In this document: positions 1-9,669 of the stretch, piece after piece
How positions within the stretch are numbered: the stretch's first letter is position 1
Layout of the letters: each line of letters opens with the position of its first letter
Assembly: GCF_001298105.1 (NCBI RefSeq)
Contig: NZ_LGJH01000141.1
Coordinates: forward strand, 1-64,000
Length of the DNA: 64,000 nucleotides
Origin: Novosphingobium sp. ST904
GTDB taxonomy: Bacteria; Pseudomonadota; Alphaproteobacteria; Sphingomonadales; Sphingomonadaceae
Direction of reading: 5' to 3'
Program-made: the position numbers and the translations under genes
Notes under the pieces: generated by a model
What the model was told of the DNA's origin: nothing
Databases searched by the model: none
The model's input: only the letters and a program-made list of their open reading frames with translations

Positions 1-4
1 TTCT

Positions 5-898
5 TCAGCCGCGATCGAGCCACCAGCGCATCAGCACGTGCGCCACCGCATGGGCAGGCGGTGCGCCAAACGCCTTGCCGCTTTCGCCGCGCCCCACCGC
101 TTCCAGCGCCTCCGCCACCTCTTCGCGCGTGAACCAGCGGACATCCTCCAGTTCGGCGGCGTCGATGGTGATCGCATCGTCATCGGCGAAGGCATGGCAA
201 CCGATCATCAGCGAGGACGGGAACGGCCACGGCTGGCTGGCGACATAAGTCACGTCGCGCACGCGCACGCCGGCTTCCTCATGGATTTCGCGAGCCACGG
301 CTTCCTCGATGGATTCGCCCGGCTCCACGAAACCCGCCAAGGTCGAATAGCGCCCCGCCGGGAAGCGCGGCTGGCGGCCCAGCAGGGCGCGCCCCTCATG
401 CTCCACCAGCATGATCGTGACCGGATCGACACGCGGGAAGTGTTCGGCCTGGCAATCGAGATTGGTGCAACTGCGCTGCCAGCCGCCCTTGGCAAGCACG
501 GTGGGATGGCCGCAGACCGCGCAATGGCGGTGGCGGCTGTGCCAGCTCACCAGCGAGCGCGCGCCGCCATAGGCCGCCAGTTCGCCCGGATCGAGCACGG
601 CCATGGCATGCCAGTTCACCGGGGTGGCGAGCGGTCCGCCGGGCGGAACCACTACCGGCACTTCGGCGAAACAGGGCACCGAACCGTCCAGCCCGAGGAA
701 GATCATCTCGCTGCCCGGCTCCGCATCGGCGAGCGTGCCCCAGACCAGCGAACCGTCCTCGGCCAGCACCGCGTCGAGCCCCTCCATCCGCATCAGCCGC
801 GCCTCGGTGGACTGGAGCGCGAAGAGGGCATCGGGATCGTTGCGGATATGATCGGCGCGGTCGAGGTGCGAACCGGCAAAAGCGATGGGCTTGTTCAA
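5..898 (-). CDS. nudC: NAD(H) pyrophosphatase, NudC-type Nudix hydrolase
   Basis: A 297-residue Nudix hydrolase that should split NAD(H), or NAD caps on RNA, into NMN and AMP. It shows the NudC layout: an N-terminal domain, a four-cysteine zinc ribbon (C126, C129, C144, C149), the Nudix box at about 189-211 (GFVEPGESIEEAVAREIHEE, then AGV), and the NudC-specific SQPWPFPSS motif at about 221-229, which separates it from generic Nudix enzymes. It is the last gene of a three-gene minus-strand operon. Its start codon overlaps the stop of the serine hydrolase gene by 4 nt (ATGA), which suggests translational coupling. The reading frame is intact. Confidence 0.93.
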   Translation of the reverse strand: MNKPIAFAGSHLDRADHIRNDPDALFALQSTEARLMRMEGLDAVLAEDGSLVWGTLADAEPGSEMIFLGLDGSVPCFAEVPVVVPPGGPLATPVNWHAMAVLDPGELAAYGGARSLVSWHSRHRHCAVCGHPTVLAKGGWQRSCTNLDCQAEHFPRVDPVTIMLVEHEGRALLGRQPRFPAGRYSTLAGFVEPGESIEEAVAREIHEEAGVRVRDVTYVASQPWPFPSSLMIGCHAFADDDAITIDAAELEDVRWFTREEVAEALEAVGRGESGKAFGAPPAHAVAHVLMRWWLDRG

Positions 899-2220
899 GA
901 ACGGGTCTCCGGGAGATGCGCGAGCAGGGCCATGACATCGGCCTTCAGCGCGGTCTGGAACTGGGGAATGAGATCGAAGGCGTTTGGCGGCATGAACTGC
1001 ACGAACAACTGCGAGCGCAGGCCCCGGATCATGTCCACCATGCCCACCGTCCCTGCCGCCCCGGCCCAGCCGAACAGCCCGTTCTCCGCGCCCTTGCCCA
1101 CGCGCCCGCCCGCGCCGAAGCCGCTGCCAGCCGGAAGCATGGCGGAAAACGCGACGCCGGGGGGCAGCAGGTCGGCGGTGCCGGTCTCCACCGCGCTTTC
1201 GGCCAGCACCCGCCTGCCGTCGATCGTGCCGCGCTGGGCAAGCAGGCGCAGAAACCGGTCATAGTCGCGCGGGGTACTGACGAGGCCGGAGCCGCCGAAG
1301 GGAAACGCCGGTGTATCGAGGAACACCGAGTTGCCCGGCTCGTCGATCGGCACCAGCACCTTGCCGAGCGCCGCGTAATTGGTGGTGAGGCGCTTCGCCT
1401 CTGTTTTGGGCACCTGGAACGCGGTGCTGGCCATCCCCGCCGGTTCGAACAGGGCCTCGCGCAGATAGGCGTCGAAGGGCCGCCCGGTGACGACCTCGAT
1501 CACCCGGCCCATCAGGTCCAGCCCGAGCGAATAGCTCCAGTGCGTGGCGGGATCGTAGACCAGCGGCACCTCGGCAAGGCGGTCGGCGAACGCGGCAAGG
1601 CTGGGTGCGGGCGCAGCATCGGTGAAGCCGGGCACCTTGAAGCGACTCACTTGTCCGGCGGCAAGCCCCTTCGCCTGCATCAATTCGCGGATCGGCCCGG
1701 TCTGTACGATCGAATAGCCCAGGCCCGAGGTATGCGTGAGCAGGTGCCGGATCGTGATGGCGCGCGGCGCCGGATGGAGCGCGGCGAGCGAACCGTCGTA
1801 ACGGTCCTGCACTTTCATCTGCGCGAAACGGGGCAGGATTTCGTGCAGCGGCTGGTCCAGCCCGAGCCTGCCCTGCGCGATCAGATCCATCGCCATGATC
1901 CCGGTGACGGGCTTGGTCATCGAATAGATGCGGAACAGGCTGTCGGCGGTGATCGGCGCGGAATCGTTGAACCCTTGCGCGCCGCGCGTGACGAATTCGG
2001 GCTCCCGCCCCGGCTGGCCGAGCGAGGCGACCATGCCCGGCAGCAGGCCCGAGCCGATCCACCGTTCCACCAGCGCACGCACGCGGGGCAGGTTCTCGTC
2101 CTGCTCCGCAGCCCAGGCGAGATGCGGCATGAGCGCCGCGCCGATCCCGGCAAGTCCCGCCATGTGCAGCAGCGAACGACGGTCGATCCGCGCCTCCAGT
2201 CGCCGGCGTTCCGTGCTCAT
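895..2220 (-). CDS. Serine hydrolase, beta-lactamase class C family
   Basis: A 441-residue exported serine hydrolase of the class C beta-lactamase/esterase fold. The N-terminus has a twin-arginine-like signal (DRRSLLHMAGLAGIGAAL, about 13-30) ending near AWA-A. The catalytic SxxK motif is S100-M-T-K103 and a Tyr motif (YSL) lies near 229-231, both at the expected spacing. The substrate could be an ester, a beta-lactam or a peptide; sequence alone does not decide. The gene overlaps mutY upstream and nudC downstream by 4 nt each, so the three are probably one transcript, although no functional link to nucleotide repair is evident. Confidence 0.85.
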   Translation of the reverse strand: MSTERRRLEARIDRRSLLHMAGLAGIGAALMPHLAWAAEQDENLPRVRALVERWIGSGLLPGMVASLGQPGREPEFVTRGAQGFNDSAPITADSLFRIYSMTKPVTGIMAMDLIAQGRLGLDQPLHEILPRFAQMKVQDRYDGSLAALHPAPRAITIRHLLTHTSGLGYSIVQTGPIRELMQAKGLAAGQVSRFKVPGFTDAAPAPSLAAFADRLAEVPLVYDPATHWSYSLGLDLMGRVIEVVTGRPFDAYLREALFEPAGMASTAFQVPKTEAKRLTTNYAALGKVLVPIDEPGNSVFLDTPAFPFGGSGLVSTPRDYDRFLRLLAQRGTIDGRRVLAESAVETGTADLLPPGVAFSAMLPAGSGFGAGGRVGKGAENGLFGWAGAAGTVGMVDMIRGLRSQLFVQFMPPNAFDLIPQFQTALKADVMALLAHLPETRS

Positions 2221-3262
2221 GCGACGGGCGCCCGCGCCAGTGCGGCGGCCTTGGCGAAGAGCGTGGGCAGGCCGGCATCGTCCAGCCGGTCAACCGGCCA
2301 CCATTCGCCCGCCCCCGGCGGATCGGCCGAAGCCGCGCCGCAATGAACCGAAAGCGAGAGTTGGAGCGAGAAATGCGTGAAGACATGCCCGACCCGGCCC
2401 GCGCTTTCCCACGATCCGGGCAAGGGCGCCTCTCCATGCCCGTCCGCCCGCGCGGACCAGCCGTCGTCCGGCAGGGCGCGCATTCCGCCCAGCATTCCTT
2501 TGTCCCCGCGGCGCACCAGCCAGACCTTGCCGTCCCGCTCGATCCAGAAGGCGCGGCCCTTGCGGGCAGGCCTGGCCTTCTTCGGCGCCTTGACCGGATA
2601 GCGTTCCGGCTCGCCCTCGGCCCTCGCGCGGCAGGGCGAGGACAGCGGGCAAAGCAGGCAGCGGGGGCTGCGCGAGGTGCAGACCGTGGCGCCCATGTCC
2701 ATCAGCGCCTGCGCAAAGTCTCCGGCGCGGTCCTGCGGGGTGATCGTATCGGCAAGCGCGCGAATTTCCGGCCGCGATCCCGGCAAGGGCGCTGTGACCG
2801 CGAAGAGCCGCGTGACCACCCGCTCGACATTGGCATCCACCACCACGGCCCGCCGCCCGAAAGCGATCGCGGCGACGGCGGCGGCGGTATAGGCCCCCAG
2901 TCCCGGCAGGGCGCGCAGGCCCTCCTCGGTATCGGGAAACACCCCGCCCCGCGCGGCGACTTCGCGGGCGCAGGCCAGCAGGTTGCGGGCGCGGGCATAA
3001 TAGCCGAGCCCGCCCACGCCGCCATGACGTCCTCGTCCGATGCGGCGGCCAGGTCCATGACGGTGGGCCAGCGATTCGTGAACCTGGCGAAATAGTCCTT
3101 CACCGCCGCCACCGTGGTCTGCTGCAGCATGACCTCGGACAGCCAGACGCGGTAGGGATCGGGGGCCGCCGTGCCGGGAGGGGCGCGCCACGGCAAGGCA
3201 CGGGCATGGGCATCGTACCAGTCGAGAACCTTGCGGGAGATCGTATCGCGGCTGGCGTCCAT
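2217..3262 (-). CDS. mutY: A/G-specific adenine DNA glycosylase (frameshifted in this sequence)
   Basis: MutY removes adenine mispaired with 8-oxoguanine. Recognisable parts are the N-terminal LPWR segment, the catalytic Glu motif SEVMLQQTTV, the helix-hairpin-helix region with GLGYYARARN, the catalytic Asp segment VVVDANVERV, and the [4Fe-4S] cysteine loop C-x6-C-x2-C-x5-C (CTSRSPRCLLCPLSSPC). The frame breaks near 3010-3018: AAWAG continues as GLGYYAR only if one C is restored in the GGC-TC stretch. The repaired protein is 348 residues, a normal MutY length. The start at 3262 gives MDASRDTISRKV. It is divergent from the dciA-like gene 29 bp away. A sequencing error is more likely than a pseudogene. 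Confidence 0.88.
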
Positions 3263-3291
3263 CAGCGCCCTATGGCATTGGAGCGGCCACA

Positions 3292-3963
3292 ATGGAACGG
3301 GATCAGTTCAAAGGATCGGACAAGGGCGAAACTGCGTCGCCCATGGGCGCCAAGTCCGCGCCTGAAGCCATGCCGAAGCGCGGCGCCCGGGCCGGAACCA
3401 AAGCCGGCTCGAAAACCGCGGCCAAGACCAAGCCCAAACCCGCCTCCCCCCGGCTCTACGAGCGCCCGCGCGGCGGCGGAGCCCGCGCTATTTCCGACCT
3501 CATGCCCGAAGTGGGCCGCACGGCGTTCCGCCGGTTCGGCTTCATCCAGTCCAGCGTGGTGACGCGCTGGCCCGATATCGTCGGGCTGCGCCATGCGCGC
3601 GTCTGCTCGCCCGAATCGATCCGCTTCCCTCCGGGCGAGAAGTGCGACGGCATTCTCCAGCTGGTGGTCCTGCCCGCCCATGCCCCGATGATCCAGCACG
3701 TCGTGCCCGAGATCATGGACCGGGTGAACCGCTTCTTCGGCTACATGGCCGTGGCAAAGGTGAAAATCCGGCAAGGCGAGGTCAAGCCGCCGCCCGCCAC
3801 CCGGCCGAAGGCGCCCCCGCCCTCGCTGAAACCCGTACCCTACGAACTGGGCGAATCGCTGCGCGACATCGGCGATCCCGAGCTTCGCGCGGTGCTCGAA
3901 TCCCTGGCCCGCAGCCTCGGTGCCCAGGAAGATGCCCAAACGGAAAATCAGGAAAAGCAGTGA
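3292..3963 (+). CDS. DUF721/DciA-like protein
   Basis: A 223-residue protein with a basic, Lys/Ala/Pro-rich N-terminal tail of about 60 residues. A DUF721 domain follows at about 65-155 (ISDLMPEVGRTAFRRFGF, then VVTRWPDIVG and LQLVVLPAHAPMIQHVVPEI). DUF721 includes DciA, which loads the replicative helicase DnaB in bacteria without DnaC. That role is inferred from the family. The C-terminus has a Pro-rich linker and a short helix (DPELRAVLESLARSL) common in alphaproteobacterial members. Its stop overlaps the start of the following DsbA gene (ATGA), so the two are translationally coupled. Confidence 0.8.
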   Translation: MERDQFKGSDKGETASPMGAKSAPEAMPKRGARAGTKAGSKTAAKTKPKPASPRLYERPRGGGARAISDLMPEVGRTAFRRFGFIQSSVVTRWPDIVGLRHARVCSPESIRFPPGEKCDGILQLVVLPAHAPMIQHVVPEIMDRVNRFFGYMAVAKVKIRQGEVKPPPATRPKAPPPSLKPVPYELGESLRDIGDPELRAVLESLARSLGAQEDAQTENQEKQ

Positions 3964-4709
3964 TGAAGTCCACGTTGCGTCTTGCCGCCCTTGCCGCCTG
4001 CGCCCTGCTGAGCGTTGCAGCCGCCAAGCCTGCTTCCACGCCCGTCCGCAAGCCGCTGGCGCCCAGTTCCAACCCCGCCTCCAACTGGGCCAACCAGATC
4101 GTCGTCACGCCCGACGGCAGCCATATGTACGGCAACCCGAAGGCCCAGATGCAGCTTACCGAATTCGTGAGCTACACCTGCCCGCACTGCGCGCACTTCA
4201 ACCGCGAGGCCGATCCTACGCTGCGGCTGACCATGGTGCCCAAGGGCCAGATCGGCGTCACCGTCACCACCCTGCTGCGCAACCCGATCGACCTCACCAT
4301 CTCGATGCTGACGACCTGCGGCGATCCCAAGCGCTTCTTCGTGCGGCACAATGCCTTCCTCGCCAGCCAGGACAGCTGGATGGGCAAGCTCGAAAAGATG
4401 AGCGAGGAACAGGAAAAGCGCTGGTACCAGGGCGCGCTGCCCGATCGCATGAAGGCGATCGCCAGCGACCTGGACTTCTATTCCAAGGTCGCGGCATGGG
4501 GCATGAGCCGCACCCAGGCCGACGCCTGCTTCGCGAACGAGGCCGTGTTCGACACGATCAAGCAGCAGCAGGCCACCGTGGCCAAGAGCGGCGTCAACAG
4601 CACGCCCAGCTTCATCCTCGACGGCAAGCTGCTCGACACGCACGACTGGGCGGGCCTCTCCAAGGAGATCACCGACAGGATGGCCGCCCGCCGCAAGGGC
4701 TCGATCTGA
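3963..4709 (+). CDS. DsbA-family thiol:disulfide protein (periplasmic)
   Basis: A 248-residue thioredoxin-fold protein. It has a cleavable Sec signal at about 1-21 (LAALAACALLSVAAAK). The active site is C73-P-H-C76 in the EFVSYTCPHCAHF context, followed by the helical insertion of DsbA proteins and a cis-proline loop NSTPSF. CPHC is the DsbA-type oxidase motif, so a role in forming disulfides in exported proteins is likely. The start at 3963 is chosen because it gives the signal peptide at once and overlaps the upstream stop codon. A second DsbA-like lipoprotein gene follows about 180 bp downstream. Confidence 0.87.
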   Translation: MKSTLRLAALAACALLSVAAAKPASTPVRKPLAPSSNPASNWANQIVVTPDGSHMYGNPKAQMQLTEFVSYTCPHCAHFNREADPTLRLTMVPKGQIGVTVTTLLRNPIDLTISMLTTCGDPKRFFVRHNAFLASQDSWMGKLEKMSEEQEKRWYQGALPDRMKAIASDLDFYSKVAAWGMSRTQADACFANEAVFDTIKQQQATVAKSGVNSTPSFILDGKLLDTHDWAGLSKEITDRMAARRKGSI

Positions 4710-4719
4710 CGGTGCGCGC

Positions 4720-4820
4720 GCGGGCAGCCCGATTTCGGGCGCCCGCTTCGAGGCACCGGCCCATCATCTCGCCGAAAGCACGGAAAACGGGCGGATTCCT
4801 GTGGGAAAGCGCCCGTCTTT
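4720..4820 (+). terminator. Two hairpins after the first dsbA-like gene
   Basis: A GC-rich nested hairpin lies at 4720-4746: GCGGGC pairs with GCCCGC around an inner CCCGA/TCGGG. A second lies at 4787-4816, where ACGGGCG pairs with CGCCCGT and CTTT follows. The second fits a weak rho-independent terminator separating the two dsbA-like genes. The rest of the 4710-4891 gap shows no ORF. Confidence 0.5.
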
Positions 4821-4891
4821 CCGCCCTCTCCCGCTGTTATCCGCCCAAGCCTTGGGCTAGTTTCCCCGTCCTCTCACAAGGATTCGCTGAC

Positions 4892-5657
4892 ATGATCCGC
4901 ATCACCATGCGCTCCCTCGCCCTCGGAATGATCGCCGCACCGCTCGCACTGGGCCTCGCGTCCTGCGGCAAGAAGGACGAAGGCGCCGGAGAAGCCCCCA
5001 AGTCGGCCCAGCCGCTGCCCAAGGTCGCCGCACCCGCCGGCAAGACCTGGGCGGAGGACGTGGTCAAGACGTCGGAAGGCGGCTACCGCATCGGCAACCC
5101 GGACGCACCGATCAAGCTCGTCGAATATGGCGCGCTCTCGTGCTCGCACTGCGCGGAATTCGCGCAGAAGGGCTTCGACAAGCTGCGTGACGATTACGTC
5201 GCCAGCGGCCGCGTGAGCTACGAACTGCGCTACTTCATGCTCAACGCCTTCGACATTCCGGCCTCGCTGCTCGCCACTTGCGGCGCAACCGAGGCGGTCC
5301 TGCCGCTCAGCGAGCAGTTCTGGGCCTGGCAGCCGAACATGTTCCAGAACCTGCAGTCCGCCGGAGACGCGCGGATGAAGCAGATCCAGGACCTGCCCAA
5401 GGACCAGCAGATGGCCGCCATCGCCGAAGTGGGCGGCATGACCGAATTCTTCGCCTCGCGCGGGATTTCGCGCGATCAGGGCAAGGCCTGCCTCGCCGAT
5501 ACCGCCAAGGCCAAGGCCTTCGCCGACCAGACCCAGAAAGCCACCACCGAGTTCAAACGTCACAGGCACCCCCACGTTCATCATCAACGGCAACACCGTG
5601 GGTTCGATGGGCTGGGAAGAACTCGAAGCCAAGCTGCAGGAAGCCGGCGCGCGCTGA
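4892..5657 (+). CDS. DsbA-family lipoprotein (frameshifted near 5556)
   Basis: A thioredoxin-fold lipoprotein. The N-terminus ends in a lipobox LASC with C25 as the predicted lipid-modified cysteine. The active site is C84-S-H-C87 (LVEYGALSCSHCAEF). The frame breaks in the AAA run at 5555-5557. Removing one A restores FNVTGTPTFIINGNTVGS, the cis-Pro active-site loop, and a natural stop at 5657, giving 254 residues. Without the repair the fold loses its last strands. CSHC is unlike the CPHC of its upstream neighbour, so the two may differ in redox potential and in location (membrane-anchored versus soluble). It lies 33 bp upstream of smc. Confidence 0.83.
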
Positions 5658-5690
5658 CGCGCGCGCCTTTCGTGAACTGATCGAAGCAAG

Positions 5691-8600
5691 ATGCGCATAA
5701 GACGGCTCAAGCTCAGCGGTTTCAAGAGCTTCGTTGAACCGGCGGAACTGCGCATCGAGCCCGGGCTGACCGGCGTGGTCGGCCCGAACGGCTGCGGCAA
5801 GTCCAACCTCCTCGAAGCGATCCGCTGGGTCATGGGCGAAAGCTCGGCCAAGTCGATGCGCGGCGGCGGCATGGAGGACGTGATCTTCGCGGGCACCGCC
5901 ACCCGCCCGCCCCGCGCCTTCGCCGAAGTGGTGCTGCAGGCCGAAACCGCGCCGGACGCCAACGGCACGCGCGAGGAACTCGAAGTGGTCCGCCGCATCG
6001 AGCGCGGCGCCGGCAGCGCCTATCGCATCAACGGCCGGGACGTGCGCGCCAAGGACGTTTCGCTGGTCTTCGCCGATGCCGCCACCGGCGCGCACAGCCC
6101 GGCGCTCGTCAGCCAGGGCCGCATTGCCGCCGTCATCGCCGCCAAGCCCGCCGAACGCCGCGCCATGCTGGAAGAAGCGGCGGGCATCGCCGGCCTGCAC
6201 GTCCGCCGCAAGGACGCCGAACAGAAGCTGCGCGCCACCGAGGCCAATCTCTCGCGCCTCGAAGACCTCATGGCCGGGCTCGACAAGCAGGTCGCCGGCC
6301 TGCGCCGACAGGCCAAGGCGGCAGAGCGTTACAAGGCCCTGTCGGACCAGATCCGCCTGGCCGAAGCCCGCCTGGTCTTCGCCCGCTGGCGCGACGCCGC
6401 GCAGGCCGCCGAGGCTGCGCGCAAGGAATCCGAAGGCGCCGAAGCGCGGGTGACCGCCGCACAGGATGCCGCCAGGCAGGCGCAGGATGCGCAGGCCAAG
6501 GCCGCCGAAGCGCTCGTCGAAGCGCGTGACGAACTGGCCGACCGCCGCGACGACGCCAGCGCGCAGGGCCACCGCATGGCCACATTGACCAGCCAGCTCG
6601 AAGCCGCCGAACAGCGCCTACGGGACCTCGATCGCCAGAAGAACCGGCTCGACGAGGATCGCGGCGACGCCGACCGCATGACCCGCGACGCCGCGGAAGC
6701 GCTTGCCCGACTCGAACGCGAACTGGCCGATGGCGCCCGCCAGCTCGAAATCGACGAAGCGCAGCGCCCGCGCCTCGCCAATGCCCTCGAAGGCGCAGAC
6801 CGCGCCGCTCGCGCCGCCGAACTCGATCTCGCGCAGGCCACCGCCGCGCAGGCCGGGGTAGAGGCCGAATGGCGCATACGCCGAAGCCGAACTCTCGCAG
6901 GCGCGCAGCCGGCTGGACCGGCTCGCCGCCGAAGCCGCGCGCCTTGCCGCGCAAGTCGAGGCGCTTGACGCGGCGGGCGATCTCGCGGCCGCCGTCACCG
7001 ATGCGCGGACCCGGGCCGAAGCCGCCACCGCCGCCCTTGCCACCGCGCGCGAGGGACTGGGCGCGCAGCAGGCCCGCAAGACCGCGCTTCAGGCCGAACG
7101 CGATGCCGCCGCATCGACGCTGGCCGGCGCCCGCGCCGACCTGACCGGGATCGAGCGCGAACATAGCGCCCTGCTCAAGGACCGCGAAGCCCGCGCCAAG
7201 GGCGCCAAGGCCGCGCATGGCCTGCCGGTCGCGATCGATGCCCTGCGCGTCGCCCCCGGCTACGAACGGGCCGTCGCCGCCGTGCTCGGCCGCGATGCCA
7301 AGGCCCCGCTCGGCGAAATCGCCAGTGCGGACGGCCGCTTCTGGACCGGCGCGCAGGCTCCGGCTGCGGTGAAGGACAGCCTGGCCGCCCACGTCACCCG
7401 GTGCCCCGCGGAACTCGCGGCGCGCCTTGCCCTCGTCCATGTCGTCGATGAGGACGATGGCCGCCAACTCGGCACCGGCGAATGGCTCGTCACCCGCGCC
7501 GGTGCGCTGCGCCGCTGGGACGGTTTCGTCGCGCGCGGCGAAGGCGCGGCCGAAGCGGCCCGGCTGGAGGCGGAAAACCGCTTCGAACAGCTCGCCGCCC
7601 AGCTTCCGCCTCTGCGGGAGGCCGTTGCAGCTGCCGAGGCACGGCAGGCCGAAGTACAGCAGCAGCTTTCCGCCCACGCCGCCGCCCTCGTCGCCGCCGA
7701 ACGCGCGATCGCCGATGCCGCCAATGCCGAACGCGGCGCCCTGCGCGCCGCCGATCAGGCCGAGGATGCCCGCGTCCGCCAGGAAAGCCGCCGCGCCGAG
7801 GTAGATCGTGCGCTGGGCGATCTGGCGGAACAACGCCAGGCCGCCGAACAGGACATCGCCGTAGCCGAAGGCAAGCGCTCCGTCCTGCCCGATCCCGAGA
7901 AGGGCCGCGCCGGGCTCGAAGCCGCGCGCGAAAAGAACGACAGCGCCCGGGCGACCCTCCAGATTTCCACGGCAACCCTCGCCTCGCACGATCAGGGGCT
8001 GGCCGTCGCGCGGGAACGCACCGCCTCGCAGCGCGGCGATATCCGCAACTGGCAGGCACGCGCCGGAGATGCCGCCAACCGCCTCGCCCAGATGGCCGGA
8101 CGGCTTGAGGAGATCGAGAGCGAGCGTGCCGTCGTGGCCGCGAAGCCCGCTTCGCTCATGGAGCAGATCGAGCAGGGCGAAGCCGTGCGCAATCGCATCG
8201 CCGAGGAACTGGGCAAGGCCGAGGCCGCCGTCGCCTTCGTGACGGACGCCGCCCGCAAGGCCGATGCCGCGCTGGCCGCCACGCAGGAACTGCTGGCCAG
8301 CGCCCGCGAGCATCGCGCCGGGGCCGCCGCCCGCGCCGAGAACGAGGACGCCCGCCGCGTCGAGATGACCCGCGTTTCGGGCGAGCGCTTCCAGTGCCCG
8401 CCGCCCGTCCTGCCCGAGCGTTTCGAATTCGCCCCGGCCGAGGTCGGCGAGGCGCAGGCCGAGATCGCGGCGATGGAACGCCTCGTTGCCGATCGCGAAA
8501 GGATCGGTCCGGTCAACCTCGTGGCCGCCACCGAACTTGCGGAGGCGGAAAGCCAGCTTGGCACCAGCATCACCGAAAAGGCGGAGCTGGCCGAGGCGGT

Positions 8601-9129
8601 GAACCGCCTGCGCGGCTCGATCGGCAATCTCAACCGCGAGGGCCGCGAACGGCTGCGTGCGGCTTTCGAAGCCGTGGACGGCCATTTCCGTCACCTCTTC
8701 TCGCGGCTGTTCCAGGGCGGACAGGCCCATCTCGCGCTCGTCGATTCCGACGATCCGCTGGAAGCCGGCCTCGAAATCTTCGCCCAGCCGCCGGGCAAGC
8801 GGCTCCAGTCGCTGACGCTGCTTTCGGGCGGCGAACAGGCATTGACCGCCGTGGCCCTGATCTTCGCGCTGTTCCTCACCAATCCCGCGCCGATCTGCGT
8901 GCTGGACGAAGTCGACGCCCCGCTGGACGACGCCAATATCGAGCGTTTCTGCGACCTGCTCGAAGCGATGACGCAGGAAACCGACACGCGCTACCTGATC
9001 GTCACTCACAATGCGGTGACGATGAGCCGCATGCACCGCCTGTTCGGTGTGACGATGGTGGAAAAGGGCGTTTCGCGGCTGGTCAGCGTCGATCTGGTCG
9101 GCGCCGAGGAACTGCTGGCGGCGGAATAA
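5691..9129 (+). CDS. smc: Chromosome segregation ATPase SMC (frameshifted near 6870)
   Basis: A condensin ATPase that compacts and segregates the chromosome. Walker A is GPNGCGKSN at 31-39. Long Ala/Glu/Arg-rich coiled coils follow, with a hinge around 7200-7520. The C-terminal head carries [16 protein letters not shown] (signature), then [13 protein letters not shown] (Walker B) and [12 protein letters not shown] (H-loop). The frame breaks between 6862 and 6880: the coiled coil continues as [17 protein letters not shown] in another frame. With the indel removed the protein is about 1,145 residues, normal for SMC. Because smc is usually important for viability, an error in the sequence is much the likelier reading. 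No scpA or scpB lies alongside. Confidence 0.92.
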
Positions 9130-9132
9130 GCC

Positions 9133-9663
9133 GTGTCGCTCATCGACGGCTACCTGCCCCGCTTCCAGTTCTCGGAAGTTCACGCCTGCCGGATCGCCGC
9201 CGATGCGGCGACGATCCTCGATGCCGTCGCGGCCTACAGGCCGGAAGAGGATGCGTTCTTCCGCATCATGATCGGCTTGCGCGAAGTGCCTGCCCGGCTG
9301 ACCGGGCGGCGCGGCGCGGAGCCTTTCGGAATGCGGAACTTCACCCTGCTGGAGCGCGGCGAGCACGAACTCGTCTACGGGCTGGTCGGGCAGTTCTGGC
9401 AGGCCGACTACGGCCTGCGCCAGATCGCAGGCGGCGCGGCCTTCCGGGCTTTCGGCGAAGCGGGTGTCCCGAAGCTGGCGCTCGGTTTCGAACTGGCGCC
9501 GGAAGCGGGCGGCACGCACCGGCTGACCACGCGGACCCGGGTGTTCTGCCCGGACGAAGGATCGCGGCGGAAATTCCGGCCATACTGGCTGCTGATCCGT
9601 CCGGTGAGCGGGCTCATCCGCAGGCGCATCCTTGCCGCCGTTCGCCAGGCGGCCGAAGCCTGA
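9133..9663 (+). CDS. Conserved hypothetical, possible START-like/DUF2867-type protein
   Basis: A 176-residue soluble protein starting with GTG 3 bp after the smc stop, so it is probably co-transcribed with smc. No signal peptide or membrane segment is present. Alternating beta-type segments (GMRNFTLLERGEHELVYGLVG, then LALGFELAPEAGGTHRLTTRTRVF) and a final helical segment after WLLIRPVSGLIRR resemble lipid-binding START/SRPBCC-type or DUF2867 proteins. That match is by general shape only; no catalytic motif is recognised and the function is unknown. Confidence 0.6.
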   Translation: MSLIDGYLPRFQFSEVHACRIAADAATILDAVAAYRPEEDAFFRIMIGLREVPARLTGRRGAEPFGMRNFTLLERGEHELVYGLVGQFWQADYGLRQIAGGAAFRAFGEAGVPKLALGFELAPEAGGTHRLTTRTRVFCPDEGSRRKFRPYWLLIRPVSGLIRRRILAAVRQAAEA

Positions 9664-9669
9664 ACCGGC

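Noticed and set aside
2217..3262. Two separate half-length MutY genes
   Set aside because: The halves join exactly across the conserved GLGYYARARN with one base restored; a split enzyme is unlikely.
6268..9519. Very long open frame (about 1,080 codons) on the minus strand opposite smc
   Set aside because: It is antisense to the clear SMC coiled coil, lacks motifs, and is low-complexity Gly/Arg/Ala. Long antisense frames are expected in GC-rich genes.
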